Source: Streptomyces sp. NBC_00236 (GTDB lineage Bacteria; Actinomycetota; Actinomycetes; Streptomycetales; Streptomycetaceae). From it: DNA of 64,000 nucleotides. The stretch is from the NCBI RefSeq assembly GCF_036195045.1, contig NZ_CP108100.1, forward strand, positions 3,472,001-3,536,000, written 5' to 3'. Positions 1-9,241 of this stretch are shown in pieces. The notes below the pieces were generated by a model. It was given only the letters and a program-made list of their open reading frames with translations. It did not search any database and had not been told where the DNA came from. Every line of letters starts with the position of its first letter. The first letter of the stretch is position 1. The position numbers and the translations under genes are program-made.

Positions 1-1054
1 GCCCCTGCGTCATCTCCATGGCGAAGTCGTCGGCGAGCTCCAGGAGGGTGGCGCGGCCCTCCAGCTCGGCCAGCCAGGCGGGCGGCAGCGCGGTCTCGCC
101 GTGCAGCGCGCCGAGCAGCGCCCCGCACAGGGCCCCGGTGGCAGCGGACGGCCCGCCGTGGTTCACGGCCAGCCGCAAGCCGTGCCGGATGTCCTCGCCG
201 ACCAGGGCGCAGTACACGGCCACCGCGAGGACCTCCTCGGCGGAGTCCGTGGCCCCCAGCGACTCGATCAGGGCGGGGCCCGGGATGCCCTGGCGCACGG
301 TGCCGAGGGCCTGCTGGAGCGCCTCGGTGACGGGCTCGTGGCCCGGCCGCTCGGCGAGCAGGGCCAGCCCGTGCTGCACGGCCCCGTCCAGCGTCTCGCC
401 GCGCGCCAGCCCGTGCACGATCACGGCGAGGGCGCCGGCGGAGAGCAGGGCGGTGGGGTGGCCGTGGGACTGGGCGGCGCACTCGACGGCCAGCTGGAAC
501 ACGAGCTGCGGCTCCCAGCCGACGAGCAGCCCGAACGGGGCGGAGCGGGTGAGCGCGGCCGAGTCGTGCGCGGTGGGGTTCTTGGGCCGGTCGAGGGTCC
601 CCATGACGGTGTCACCGAAGCCGCCGAGACACTCCCGGGTGGGGGCGCGGCGGCTGTAGAGCCACTCCTGCGCGGCGAGCCAGCCGTTGTCCTTGCGCCG
701 CTCGTCGGGCCCCCAGTCGTGCTGGGTGGCGGCCCAGCGCAGGTGAGCCTGGTGCACATCGGTGGGCGGGTGCCAGGCGCCGGTGTCGCGGCGGACCTGG
801 GCGCGGATCAGCCCGTCGACGGTGAACAGGGTGAGTTGGGTGACGGCGGTGACGCAGCCCCGCCCGCCGTGCGCGGGGACGAGGTCGGTGACGGCGTCGG
901 CCCCGTGGGCCTCGCGGATCTCCTCCAGCGTGAGCCCGCTGACACCCGCGCCGAGCGCGTCACCGATGGCTCCGCCGAGCAGTGCTCCGCGTACCCGGCT
1001 GCGGAAGTCCTGCTGCTCGGCACGGCCCCAGACAGCTGTGGTCGCTGAGCTCAC
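1..1054 (-). CDS. ADP-ribosylglycohydrolase-family protein, probably inactive (3' end outside window)
   Basis: The reading frame starts at a GTG preceded by GGAAGGGG and runs off the left edge after 351 codons. The N-terminal GALLGGAIGDALGAG and the C-terminal ATGALCGALLGALHGE segments identify the ADP-ribosylglycohydrolase (DraG/ARH) fold. Active family members bind two magnesium ions through a T-D-D-T motif near residue 70 and a D-S-D-S-T motif near the C terminus. Here the first reads VTAVT (residues 68-72) and the second GGPSAATG, so the metal-binding aspartates are missing. The fold therefore looks intact while hydrolysis of ADP-ribose bonds looks unlikely. No operon partner is visible. 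Confidence 0.85.
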   Translation of the reverse strand, partial: MSSATTAVWGRAEQQDFRSRVRGALLGGAIGDALGAGVSGLTLEEIREAHGADAVTDLVPAHGGRGCVTAVTQLTLFTVDGLIRAQVRRDTGAWHPPTDVHQAHLRWAATQHDWGPDERRKDNGWLAAQEWLYSRRAPTRECLGGFGDTVMGTLDRPKNPTAHDSAALTRSAPFGLLVGWEPQLVFQLAVECAAQSHGHPTALLSAGALAVIVHGLARGETLDGAVQHGLALLAERPGHEPVTEALQQALGTVRQGIPGPALIESLGATDSAEEVLAVAVYCALVGEDIRHGLRLAVNHGGPSAATGALCGALLGALHGETALPPAWLAELEGRATLLELADDFAMEMTQG

Positions 1055-1261
1055 CGTGCCCCTTCCCGTCGGTCGTCCGGTCTGTTCCCGTGTGCGACTG
1101 CGCGGTAACTGCGCAGCACTGTAATCGAACGGAGCGGGCTGCCAACGGGGCAGAACGGTATGTACGAAGTAGCTGGTTCGGTTCAGTTTTGCGCGGCATT
1201 CTCCGGAGATTGCCGCTGCATCCGGTGCCCCCGGCCGTGCGCGATCCGCAGCAGATCGATC

Positions 1262-1381
1262 GAGGATCCGGCCGCTGTGACGCGTTATCGGCTGTCCTAC
1301 GATCGGCTCCGGGATCTGGCGCTGCCCCCGCCGGAGTCCACCGCGTTCATCAGGGGTGTCCTGGAGGAACACAGATCATGA
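1262..1381 (+). pseudogene. C-terminal remnant of a WhiJ-type HTH/DUF5753 regulator
   Basis: About 39 codons translate to a stretch containing RYRLSYDRLRDLALPPPES and ending in a typical RGVLEEH tail. This matches the extreme C terminus of DUF5753 regulators, which normally continue from an N-terminal HTH of about 280 residues in total. No HTH or upstream DUF5753 sequence can be found in any frame between 1055 and 1261, and that stretch otherwise holds nothing recognisable. The TGA still overlaps the ATG of the DUF397 gene behind it, as in intact pairs. This looks like a 5' deletion of a regulator that kept its coupling to its partner. Confidence 0.65.
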
Positions 1382-1578
1382 GCCGAATCCCCGACCTCGC
1401 CACCGCGACCTGGCGCAAGTCCAGCTACAGCGACGGGGGCGACAACAACTGCGTCGAGGTCTCGGACACCTTCCCCATCCTCGTCCCCGTACGCGACAGC
1501 GAGGTCCCCACCGGGCCCGCGCTCGTCTTCGGGGCGGATTCCTGGTCCGCGTTCGTGGAGTACGCGGCCAGGCACTGA
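1378..1578 (+). CDS. DUF397 small protein
   Basis: A 66-residue protein with the DUF397 hallmarks: W-R-K-S-S-Y-S near residue 12, then NNCVEV, then a V-R-D-S segment and a final W-S-A-F-V. DUF397 proteins are small partners of WhiJ-like HTH/DUF5753 regulators in streptomycetes. The ATG has a GGAGGA Shine-Dalgarno at 1363-1368 and overlaps the stop codon of the decayed regulator remnant. If that remnant is non-functional, this is an orphan partner that could still act on the WhiJ-type protein near 37.4 kb. Confidence 0.85.
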   Translation: MSRIPDLATATWRKSSYSDGGDNNCVEVSDTFPILVPVRDSEVPTGPALVFGADSWSAFVEYAARH

Positions 1579-1823
1579 CACCGGCCGACGAGCGCTTCCG
1601 CCTTCTCACTGTTTCGTGGAAGTTGAGAGCGATGGGCGCGCTACGGGTACGGCTGAGGCGCATTCGGAGGCGTCGGCAAGCCACACATCACTCCCCACCT
1701 GGTGTCGGATGAGGAAACACGACACGAGGTGTCTGGATTCGCGTCGAGCATGGAGCCACCGGCCATCGCGATGCCATGCGGGGGCCGGGGGCCACGGAAC
1801 AGCCACGACTCTCAAGGGGACGC

Positions 1824-2780
1824 ATGCCCGACACATCGACACCCGCACCGGCACCGACACCGGCACCCGCACCGGCACTCCGCGGAAAGATCGCCCTGGT
1901 CGCGGGCGCCACCCGCGGCGCCGGGCGCGGCATCGCCGTCCAGCTCGGCGCGGCGGGTGCGACCGTCTACGTCACCGGCCGCACGACACGGGAGCGGCGC
2001 TCGGAGTACGACCGGCCGGAGACGATCGAGGAGACCGCGGAGCTCGTCACCGCCGCGGGCGGAACCGGTATCGCAGTGCCGACCGACCATCTGGTGCCCG
2101 AGCAGGTCCGTGCGCTGGCCCAGCGCATCGACGCCGAACAGGGGCGGCTCGACGTGCTCGTCAACGACATCTGGGGCGGCGAGCGGCTGTTCGCGTTCGA
2201 CAAGCCGGTGTGGGAGCACGACCTCGACGACGGGCTGCGGCTGCTCCGGCTGGGTGTGGAGACGCACGCGATCACCAGCCACTTCCTGCTGCCGCTGCTG
2301 GTGCGGCAGCCGGGTGGGCTCGTGGTCGAGATGACCGACGGGACCGCCGCGTACAACAGCGCGAACTACCGCAACTCCTACTTCTACGACCTGGTGAAGA
2401 ACAGTGTGCTGCGCATGGCGTTCGTGCAGGCCCATGAACTGAAGCCGCACGGCGGTACGGCGGTGGCGCTCACGCCCGGCTGGCTGCGCTCGGAGATGAT
2501 GCTGGACGCCTTCGGTGTGACCGAGGAGAACTGGCGCGACGCGCTGAGCACGGTGCCGCACTTCTGCATTTCGGAGAGTCCGGCGTACGTCGGGCGCGCA
2601 GTGGCGGCTCTGGCCGGTGACGCGGGCCTCGCGCGCCGGAACGGCCAGTCGCTGTCCAGCGGACAGCTCGCCCTGGAGTACGGCTTCACCGATCTGGACG
2701 GCTCCCGGCCCGACTGCTGGCGCTACCTGGTCGAGGTCGACGCCGCCGGGAAGCCGGCGGATGCGACGGGGTACCGGTGA
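1824..2780 (+). CDS. SDR-family oxidoreductase
   Basis: A 318-residue short-chain dehydrogenase/reductase. A proline/alanine-rich N-terminal tail (residues 1-20) precedes the Rossmann nucleotide-binding motif GATRGAGRG. The mid-protein NDIW takes the place of the usual NNAG. The catalytic Tyr-X3-Lys is in YDLVK. The downstream segment GGTAVALTPGWLRSEMM is typical of the substrate-loop region. The ATG was chosen because AAGGGGA lies four bases upstream. No linked pathway genes, so the substrate is unknown. Confidence 0.85.
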   Translation: MPDTSTPAPAPTPAPAPALRGKIALVAGATRGAGRGIAVQLGAAGATVYVTGRTTRERRSEYDRPETIEETAELVTAAGGTGIAVPTDHLVPEQVRALAQRIDAEQGRLDVLVNDIWGGERLFAFDKPVWEHDLDDGLRLLRLGVETHAITSHFLLPLLVRQPGGLVVEMTDGTAAYNSANYRNSYFYDLVKNSVLRMAFVQAHELKPHGGTAVALTPGWLRSEMMLDAFGVTEENWRDALSTVPHFCISESPAYVGRAVAALAGDAGLARRNGQSLSSGQLALEYGFTDLDGSRPDCWRYLVEVDAAGKPADATGYR

Positions 2781-2830
2781 CGGTCAGTTCGTGAAGCCGC
2801 CCGGGAAGGACGCCCCGGCCGAAGAGCCGC

Positions 2831-3727
2831 CTACTCCCCGGCGAAGACGTCCTCGGCCGACCGCGCGGCGGGGGCGCGCAGGAGCCAGCGGTTCAAAGTG
2901 TCGATATCGCCGCACGTGGTGATCCGCTCGCGGGCCTCGTCCGATACGTCGACGCCCGCCTGAGCGAGGAAGAGCAGGATGCCCTGCGCGATGCCTTTCG
3001 TCCGGCCTTCGGTCCGGCCTTCGGTCCGGCCCTCGTCCCGGATTTCCTCCGCCATGAAGGACTTGTAGAAAGAGAGGTCCACGGCCACCAGGTTCCTCCA
3101 CTGTTGTGCGGCCGGGCGGTTGCCCAGGCCCTGTGCGGTGAGTTCGACAAGGGGATCGGCGATGGTTTCCGGTACGTCCCGCAGAGCGGTCGACAGCGTC
3201 TTCAGTATGGCACCGATGTCCGGATCGGCGGCATGTGTGATCGCCGCCAGAGTGGTGAGTGCCAGGTCCTTGCGCGCGTCTGCGACGTTGGTGATCACCG
3301 GCATGTTGTGCGGGCCCGCGACGAGCGGGCGCTGGGTCATTGCGGGCCACTGACGGGGCCCGATGGAGACCGGACGGGAGGCCCATTCCGCAGTCGCGCG
3401 GTCCTGACAGACGACCAGCAGCAGCGGCGGGAGCCGGTATTTCGTGTACAGGTAGGACAGGTAGTAGGCCCAGCTCGCCGGTTTGTCCGGGTCCTTCTTG
3501 CCCTGGGCTTCGATGGCCAGGAGGAACGGCTGGTCGTCCTCCGTGTCCAGGCGCAGCAGGGTGTCCACCCGCCGTTCGACGGGACGGCTCTCGGTCAGGT
3601 CGGTGGGCATCACGGTGACCGAGACGGGTGGGGGGATCGTGATCCCCAGCACTTCCGAGACACGGGAGAACAGGCCCGGGTACTCCTGGAAGATGCGGTG
3701 CATCGCCTCATGCGGCGCACTGACCAT
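2831..3727 (-). CDS. Rpn-like PD-(D/E)XK nuclease-fold protein
   Basis: A 298-residue protein resembling the Rpn/transposase-like nuclease family, whose PD-(D/E)XK core is seen here as RRVDTLLRLD followed by FLLAIEAQGKKD (residues about 52-77). The family's role in Streptomyces is not established. In E. coli, Rpn proteins promote RecA-independent recombination and have DNA endonuclease activity. The C-terminal third carries a short in-frame repeat EGRTEGRTEGRTKG. The ATG at 3727 has GCAGGAG six bases upstream and is preferred over an upstream ATG with no ribosome site. Convergent with the SDR gene. Confidence 0.65.
   Translation of the reverse strand: MVSAPHEAMHRIFQEYPGLFSRVSEVLGITIPPPVSVTVMPTDLTESRPVERRVDTLLRLDTEDDQPFLLAIEAQGKKDPDKPASWAYYLSYLYTKYRLPPLLLVVCQDRATAEWASRPVSIGPRQWPAMTQRPLVAGPHNMPVITNVADARKDLALTTLAAITHAADPDIGAILKTLSTALRDVPETIADPLVELTAQGLGNRPAAQQWRNLVAVDLSFYKSFMAEEIRDEGRTEGRTEGRTKGIAQGILLFLAQAGVDVSDEARERITTCGDIDTLNRWLLRAPAARSAEDVFAGE
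2995..3040. repeat. 12-bp tandem repeat inside the Rpn-like gene
   Basis: Two perfect copies of TCCGGCCTTCGG at 3001-3024 are flanked by degenerate copies. They encode the R-T-E-G repeat of the Rpn-like protein. The unit length is a multiple of three, so copy number can change without breaking the frame. Confidence 0.8.
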
Positions 3728-3889
3728 GCGGAACTCCTGCGAGGGACCTGACGGGTGGCGCCCGAACATCCCCCGAACTCGGGGTCGTTATTGCCAGGAG
3801 CATATGTCCGCAGGGGCTGCCCGGACTGGCTCGAAGAGCCGCTTCACCCATGTGGGTGACGCAGGCGGAACGGCAGCCGCGAGCGGCCG

Positions 3890-3918
3890 CTCCGGAGCCC
3901 GACCGCACGGCTCCGGAG
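3890..3918 (-). terminator. Hairpin downstream of fbiC
   Basis: A perfect 10-bp stem, CTCCGGAGCC and GGCTCCGGAG, with a 9-base loop lies 17 bases past the fbiC stop codon. It has no T-tract, as is usual for Streptomyces terminators. Nothing else is recognised between 3728 and 3934. Confidence 0.6.
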
Positions 3919-3934
3919 GCGGCCCGCCCTCCCC

Positions 3935-6517
3935 CTACTGCGGCAACACCGGCAGCAGCTCCGGCAGATGCCCGTCCGAGGCCGCCGCGGCGGCGACGCG
4001 CTCCTGCGGCACCTCCCCGTACAGCGTCGTACGCGGCTTCGCCGGCCGGCCCGCCGCCTCGGCCACCGCGACCAGGTCCTGCACGGACTTGTAGGAGCCG
4101 TAACTCGACCCGGCCATCCGGGAGATGGTCTCCTCCATCAGCGTGCCGCCCAGGTCGTTCGCACCCGAGCGGAGCATCTCCGCCGCACCCTCCGTGCCCA
4201 GCTTCACCCAGCTGGTCTGGATGTTGGTGATGTGCGGGTGGAGGAGCAGGCGGGCCATTGCCGTCACCGCCCTGTTGTCGCGGTCGGTCGGGCCGGGGCG
4301 GGCGATGCCGGCCAGGTAGACGGGCGCGTTGGTGTGGATGAAGGGCAGCGTCACGAACTCCGTGAAGCCGCCCGTCTCCTGCTGGAGGTCGGCCAGCGTG
4401 CGCAGGTGGCCCAGCCAGTGGCGGGGCTGGTCGACGTGGCCGTACATCATCGTGGAGGACGAGCGCAGGCCCACCTCGTGGGCGGTCCTGATGACCTCCA
4501 GCCAGTCCGCCGTCGGCAGCTTGCCCTTGGTGAGGATCCAGCGGACCTCGTCGTCCAGGATCTCCGCCGCCGTGCCGGGGATCGAGTCGAGCCCGGCCTC
4601 CTTCGCGGCGACGAGCCAGTCGCGGATGGACATGCCGGTGCGGGTGGCCCCGTTGACGACCTCCATCGGCGAGAAGGCGTGGACGTGCATGCCGGGCACG
4701 CGCTCCTTCACCGCCCGCGCGATGTCGAAGTACGCGGTGCCGGGCAGGTCCGGGTGGATGCCGCCCTGCATGCAGACCTCGACCGCGCCGACGTCCCAGG
4801 CCTGCGCGGCCCGGTCGGCGACCTGGTCGAGGGAGAGGGTGTACGCGTCGGCGTCGGTGCGCCGCTGGGCGAAGGCGCAGAAGCGGCAGCCGGTGTAGCA
4901 GACGTTGGTGAAGTTGATGTTGCGCGTGACGATGTACGTGACGTCGTCGCCGACGACGTCACGGCGCAGGGTGTCCGCGATCCGGCACAGCTCGTCGAGG
5001 GCCGGTCCGTCCGCGTGCAGCAGGGTGAGCGCCTGGGCGTCGGTCAACTTCGTCGGGTCGGCGGCGGCCTGGCTGAGGGCGCCCTTCACATCGGTGTCGA
5101 TGCGGGACGGGACCATGCCGGGTACCGCCGCCTCGCGGAGTGCCTCCCAGTCCCCGTACACCTCGTCGAAGTCGTCGCGGCGGTCGCCGGTGCGGCCCTC
5201 GGTGTCGATGGTGCGGTGCAGGTCGGTGCGGCCGGAGGCGTTGAAGCCCTCGTCGGGCTCCTGCCAGGGCAGGCCGACCGGGACGGCGCCTTCCTTCGCG
5301 AGCCCGGTCTCCGGGTCGGCGAGGGCGCGGACGTGCGGGACGAGGCGGGGGTCGAGCCAGGGCTCGCCGCGCTGGATGAACTCCGGGTAGATGGTGAGGC
5401 GTTCGCGGAGGTCGAAGCCCGACTCGGCGGTTCGAGCGGCGAGGTCGTCGATGTGCGGCCAGGGGCGCTCGGGGTTCACATGGTCCGGGGTGAGCGGGGA
5501 GACGCCGCCCCAGTCGTCGATCCCGGCGCCGACGATCAGCGCGTACTCCGCGTCGACGAGGTTCGGCGGGGCCTGGATGCGGGCGGACGGGCCGAGGATG
5601 TGGCGGGCGACGGCGATCGCGGCGGCCAGTTCCTCCAGCTCCGCGTCCGGCATGGCGCGCATCGCCGTGTCGGGCTTGGCGCGGAAGTTCTGGATGATGA
5701 CTTCCTGGATGCCGTGGTAGGCGCGGGCGGTCCTGCGCAGCTCGAAGAGGGAGTCGGCGCGCTCCTCGTAGGACTCGCCGATACCGATGAGGATGCCGGT
5801 GGTGAAGGGGACGTTCGAGCGGCCCGCGTCCTCCAGGACCCGCAGGCGGACGGCCGGTTCCTTGTCCGGGGAGCCGTGGTGCGGGCCGCCGGGCTCGGAC
5901 CACAGGCGGGTCGCGGTCGTCTCCAGCATCATGCCCATGGACGGGGCGACCGGCTTGAGGCGCTGGAGGTCGGTCCAGGTCATCACGCCCGGGTTGAGGT
6001 GCGGGAGGAGACCGGTCTCCTCCAGGACGCGGATCGCCATGGCGCGTACGTACGCGAGGGTGTCGTCGTACCCCTCGGCCTCCAGCCACTCCCGGGCCTC
6101 CGGCCAGCGGTCCTCCGGCCGGTCGCCCAGCGTGAACAGCGCTTCCTTGCAGCCCATGGCCGCACCCTCACGGGCGATGGTGAGGACCTCGTCCGGCGAC
6201 AGGAACATGCCGTGGCCCTCGCGCCGCAGCTTGCCGGGGACGGTGACGAAGGTGCAGTAGTGGCACTTGTCGCGGCAGAGCCGGGTCAGCGGGATGAAGA
6301 CCTTGCGGGAGTAGGTGATGACACCGGGCCGCCCCGCCGCCGCGAGACCCGCGTCCCGCACCCGGGCGGCGGAGGCGGCGAGATCCGTCAGATCGTCGCC
6401 GCGCGCCTGGAGCAGGACGGCGGCCTCGGCCATGTCGAGGGCGACCCCGTCTCTGGCACGCTTGAGGGCACGTCGCATGGAGTTGGTGGTGGGGCGTCCG
6501 CGCTGAGGATCGGTCAT
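3935..6517 (-). CDS. fbiC: FO synthase, bifunctional CofG/CofH (coenzyme F420 biosynthesis)
   Basis: An 860-residue fusion of two radical SAM enzymes that make 7,8-didemethyl-8-hydroxy-5-deazariboflavin (FO), the F420 chromophore, from tyrosine and the diaminouracil intermediate of flavin synthesis. Each half shows a CX3CX2C iron-sulfur motif: CRDKCHYC in the CofG half (near residue 80) and CYTGCRFC in the CofH half (near residue 540). Length and order match actinobacterial FbiC. A TATGCT -10-like box ends six bases before the ATG and no Shine-Dalgarno is seen, so a leaderless transcript is likely. The F420-using LLM enzymes elsewhere in the window would depend on it. Confidence 0.97.
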   Translation of the reverse strand: MTDPQRGRPTTNSMRRALKRARDGVALDMAEAAVLLQARGDDLTDLAASAARVRDAGLAAAGRPGVITYSRKVFIPLTRLCRDKCHYCTFVTVPGKLRREGHGMFLSPDEVLTIAREGAAMGCKEALFTLGDRPEDRWPEAREWLEAEGYDDTLAYVRAMAIRVLEETGLLPHLNPGVMTWTDLQRLKPVAPSMGMMLETTATRLWSEPGGPHHGSPDKEPAVRLRVLEDAGRSNVPFTTGILIGIGESYEERADSLFELRRTARAYHGIQEVIIQNFRAKPDTAMRAMPDAELEELAAAIAVARHILGPSARIQAPPNLVDAEYALIVGAGIDDWGGVSPLTPDHVNPERPWPHIDDLAARTAESGFDLRERLTIYPEFIQRGEPWLDPRLVPHVRALADPETGLAKEGAVPVGLPWQEPDEGFNASGRTDLHRTIDTEGRTGDRRDDFDEVYGDWEALREAAVPGMVPSRIDTDVKGALSQAAADPTKLTDAQALTLLHADGPALDELCRIADTLRRDVVGDDVTYIVTRNINFTNVCYTGCRFCAFAQRRTDADAYTLSLDQVADRAAQAWDVGAVEVCMQGGIHPDLPGTAYFDIARAVKERVPGMHVHAFSPMEVVNGATRTGMSIRDWLVAAKEAGLDSIPGTAAEILDDEVRWILTKGKLPTADWLEVIRTAHEVGLRSSSTMMYGHVDQPRHWLGHLRTLADLQQETGGFTEFVTLPFIHTNAPVYLAGIARPGPTDRDNRAVTAMARLLLHPHITNIQTSWVKLGTEGAAEMLRSGANDLGGTLMEETISRMAGSSYGSYKSVQDLVAVAEAAGRPAKPRTTLYGEVPQERVAAAAASDGHLPELLPVLPQ

Positions 6518-6523
6518 GACCCG

Positions 6524-6529
6524 AGCATA
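6524..6529 (-). promoter_or_regulatory. -10 box of fbiC, leaderless
   Basis: On the minus strand TATGCT is followed by six bases and then the ATG of fbiC. This is the classic spacing of actinobacterial leaderless promoters, with transcription starting at the A of ATG. Confidence 0.5.
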
Positions 6530-6617
6530 CGAGCGAGTAGTCGCCCGGTGACCGGCCGGATCTCCCGCAGGTCACCCCCGCCCCTGGCGCCTCGGCCGCG
6601 CAAGGGTCCCCGACCCG

Positions 6618-6623
6618 TAGGCT
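6618..6623 (+). promoter_or_regulatory. -10 box of the HAD gene, leaderless
   Basis: TAGGCT is followed by seven bases and the GTG start at 6631. No Shine-Dalgarno precedes the gene, so a leaderless transcript starting at the GTG is the simplest reading. Confidence 0.45.
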
Positions 6624-6630
6624 CGGCCCG

Positions 6631-7320
6631 GTGATGGAAACGATCGTCTTCGACATCGGCGAGACACTCATCCGCGACGACCGCTACTGGGCGTCCTGGG
6701 CCAACTGGCTCGGCGTCCCGCCGCACACGCTGAGTGCGCTGGTCGGGGCCGCGGTCGTCCAGGGCCGGGACAGCGCGGACGCGCTGAGCATGCTGCGCCC
6801 CGACATGGACGTCGCGGAGGCCTCGCAGGCACGCGCCGCCGCCGGACGCGGCGAGCACCTGGACGAGTCGGACCTCTACCCGGACGTCCGCCCGGCCCTG
6901 GCCGAACTGCGTGCGCTGGGCGTACGGGTGGTGGTCGCGGGCAACGGGACGGTGCGGGCCGGGGAACTGCTGCGGGCGCTGGACCTGCCCGCGGATGTGA
7001 TCGTCACCTCGGACGAGTGGGGCGTCGCCAAACCGGACCCGGAGTTCTTCGCCCGCGTCCTGGAGGTGTCCGGCTCGGACCCGAAGGGGACGCTGTACGT
7101 GGGCGACCATCCGGCGGGCGATCTGTTCCCGGCCAAGTCCTCGGGGCTGCGGGCGGCGCACATCCGGCGGGGCGCGTGCGGGTACTGGTGGGCGGACCAC
7201 CCGGACGTGGTGGAGACCGCCGACTTCCGCATCAACGCGCTGACGGAGCTCCCGGGCCTGCTGAGCAAGGTGCCGGACGCGCCGGAGCCGCGGCGGCCGA
7301 GGGCGTTGCGGGCGTTGTAG
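6631..7320 (+). CDS. HAD-family hydrolase
   Basis: A 229-residue HAD phosphatase-like protein. Motif I is FDIGETL near the N terminus, motif II lies in VVVAGNGT, the motif III lysine in KPDPEFF, and motif IV in YVGDHPAGD. The cap insert after motif I places it in subfamily I. The GTG at 6631 is immediately followed by an in-frame ATG; the GTG is preferred because of the spacing from the -10 box. It is divergent from fbiC and convergent with the iol operon. The substrate is unknown. Confidence 0.85.
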   Translation: MMETIVFDIGETLIRDDRYWASWANWLGVPPHTLSALVGAAVVQGRDSADALSMLRPDMDVAEASQARAAAGRGEHLDESDLYPDVRPALAELRALGVRVVVAGNGTVRAGELLRALDLPADVIVTSDEWGVAKPDPEFFARVLEVSGSDPKGTLYVGDHPAGDLFPAKSSGLRAAHIRRGACGYWWADHPDVVETADFRINALTELPGLLSKVPDAPEPRRPRALRAL

Positions 7321-7339
7321 GGGTGTCCGGCGCGTCCGG

Positions 7340-7372
7340 GCCGGGCCCCGCCACGAGCGGGGTGCCCGGCCG
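7340..7372. terminator. Bidirectional terminator between the HAD gene and iolD
   Basis: GCCGGGCCCCGC, a five-base loop, then GCGGGGTGCCCGGC form a long GC hairpin in the gap between two convergent genes, so it can serve both. Confidence 0.65.
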
Positions 7373-7384
7373 TCGGCGCTCCCC

Positions 7385-9241
7385 TCAGAGGTACGGTCGC
7401 TGGGCGGCCTTGGCCTTCACGTACGCGTCCCGGGCGGCCCTGGTCTCCGGGGCGTCGGAGACCTCCGCGACCGGCACGTCCCACCAGGCTCCGGAGGAGG
7501 GCGAGGGGGCCAGCGGGTCCGTCTCGATGTGGATCACCGTGCACCGGTCGGAGGCCCGGGCCTCGGCAAGTGCCTTGCGGAGTTCGGCGGTCGTGGCGAC
7601 CCGCAGGACGTCCGCGCCCAGGCTCGCCGCGTTGGCCGCCAGGTCGACGGGCAGCCGGTCGCCCTCCAGCGCCCCGCTGTCCTGGTCGCGGTAGCGGTAC
7701 CAGGTGCCGAAGCGCGGCGCGCCGACCGTCTCGGAGAGCGCGCCGATCGACGCGAAGCCGTGGTTCTGGACCAGGACCACGATGAGCTTGACCCCTTCGG
7801 ACACGGCCGTCACCAGTTCCTGCGCCATCATCAGGTAGGAGCCGTCGCCGACCATGACGAAGACCTCGCGCTCCGGGGCGGCGAGTTTCACGCCGAGCCC
7901 GCCGGCGATCTCGTAACCCATGCAGGAGTACCCGTACTCGACGTGGTACTGCTTCGGGTCCGCCGCCCGCCAGAGCTTGTGCAGGTCGCCCGGGAGCGAA
8001 CCGGCCGCGCAGATCACCACACCGTCCTCGCCGGCCGCCTCGTTGACGGCGCCGACCACCTCGGACTGGGCCGGCTTCGGGGTGTGTTGCAGGTGGTACG
8101 CCGCGTCCACGGCCGTGTCCCAGTCGCGGGCCAGGGCGACGGTCCGCGCGCGGTGCTCCCCGGGCACCTGCCAGTCCGCCAGTGCGGCGGTCAGCGCCTC
8201 CAGGGCGGTACGGGCGTCGGCGACCATCGCCAGTCCGGCGTGCTTCACCGCGTCGAGCCGGGCCACGTTGATGTTGAGGAACCGGACACCGGGGTCGGCG
8301 AACTGGGTGTGCGAGGCGGTCGTGAAGTCGCTGTAGCGGGTGCCGATGCCGATCACCAGGTCGGCCTCGCGGGCCAGCGCGTCGGCCGCCGTGGTGCCGG
8401 TGTGCCCGATCGCACCGGCCGAGGACGGGTGGCCGTGCCGCAGCGAGCCCTTGCCCGCCTGGGTCTCCGCGACCGGGATTCCGGTGGCGCGGGCGAAGGC
8501 GTCCAGCGCCTCGGTGGCGCCCGCGTAGACGACGCCGCCCCCGGCCACGACGAGCGGGCGGCGGGCGGCGCGGATCATCCGGACGGCGTCGGCCAGCACC
8601 TCGGCCTGCGGGGCCGGCCGGTCGATGCGCCACACCCGGTGGGCCAGGAACTCCTCGGGCCAGTCGTACGCCTCCGCCTGCACGTCCTGGGGCAGCGCGA
8701 GCGTCACCGCGCCGGTGTCCACCGGGTCGGTGAGCGTGCGCACGGCCGCCAGGGCGGCACCGATCAGCTGCTCGGGGCGCGCGATCCGGTCGAAGTACCG
8801 GGAGACCGGCCGGAAGGCGTCGTTGACCGTCACATCGCCCGCCCACGATGTCTCCAGCTGCTGGAGCACCGGTTCGGCGACGCGGGTGGCGAAGGTGTCC
8901 CCGGGCAGGAGCAGGACGGGGAGCCGGTTGATGGTGGCCCCGGCGGCGGCGGTGATCATGTTGGTGGCGCCGGGTCCGACCGACGCCGTGCAGGCGAACG
9001 TCGAGAGCCGGTCGGTCATCCGGGCGTACGCGGCGGCGGTGTGCACCATCGCCTGCTCGTTGCGCGCCTGGTAGTACGTCAGGTCGCGGTTCTCCCAGAG
9101 CGCCTGTCCCAGGCCGGCCACGTTGCCGTGGCCGAAGATGCCGAAACAGCCGGCGAACAGGCGCCGGCTCTCCCCGTCCCGTTCGGTGTGCTGGGCGACC
9201 AGGAAGCGCACCAGCGCCTGGGCGACAGTGAGCCGGATCAT
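7385..9241 (-). CDS. iolD: 3D-(3,5/4)-trihydroxycyclohexane-1,2-dione acylhydrolase (inositol catabolism)
   Basis: A 618-residue thiamine-diphosphate enzyme that opens the ring of trihydroxycyclohexanedione to 5-deoxyglucuronate. The N-terminal domain carries the ThDP-activating glutamate in ARNEQAMVH. The C-terminal domain has the GDGSYLMM...NHG ThDP/magnesium motif, and the length matches the IolD family. It is the last gene of the iolG-E-C-aldolase-B-D operon. Its ATG overlaps the iolB stop by four bases, so the two are translationally coupled. It ends 12 bases from the terminator hairpin shared with the convergent HAD gene. Confidence 0.95.
   Translation of the reverse strand: MIRLTVAQALVRFLVAQHTERDGESRRLFAGCFGIFGHGNVAGLGQALWENRDLTYYQARNEQAMVHTAAAYARMTDRLSTFACTASVGPGATNMITAAAGATINRLPVLLLPGDTFATRVAEPVLQQLETSWAGDVTVNDAFRPVSRYFDRIARPEQLIGAALAAVRTLTDPVDTGAVTLALPQDVQAEAYDWPEEFLAHRVWRIDRPAPQAEVLADAVRMIRAARRPLVVAGGGVVYAGATEALDAFARATGIPVAETQAGKGSLRHGHPSSAGAIGHTGTTAADALAREADLVIGIGTRYSDFTTASHTQFADPGVRFLNINVARLDAVKHAGLAMVADARTALEALTAALADWQVPGEHRARTVALARDWDTAVDAAYHLQHTPKPAQSEVVGAVNEAAGEDGVVICAAGSLPGDLHKLWRAADPKQYHVEYGYSCMGYEIAGGLGVKLAAPEREVFVMVGDGSYLMMAQELVTAVSEGVKLIVVLVQNHGFASIGALSETVGAPRFGTWYRYRDQDSGALEGDRLPVDLAANAASLGADVLRVATTAELRKALAEARASDRCTVIHIETDPLAPSPSSGAWWDVPVAEVSDAPETRAARDAYVKAKAAQRPYL

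Noticed and set aside
3968..6634. 888-codon open frame antisense to fbiC
   Set aside because: It mirrors fbiC in the antisense frame that stays open in GC-rich DNA, and its translation is Val/Gly/Asp/Arg-rich low-complexity sequence with no family signal.
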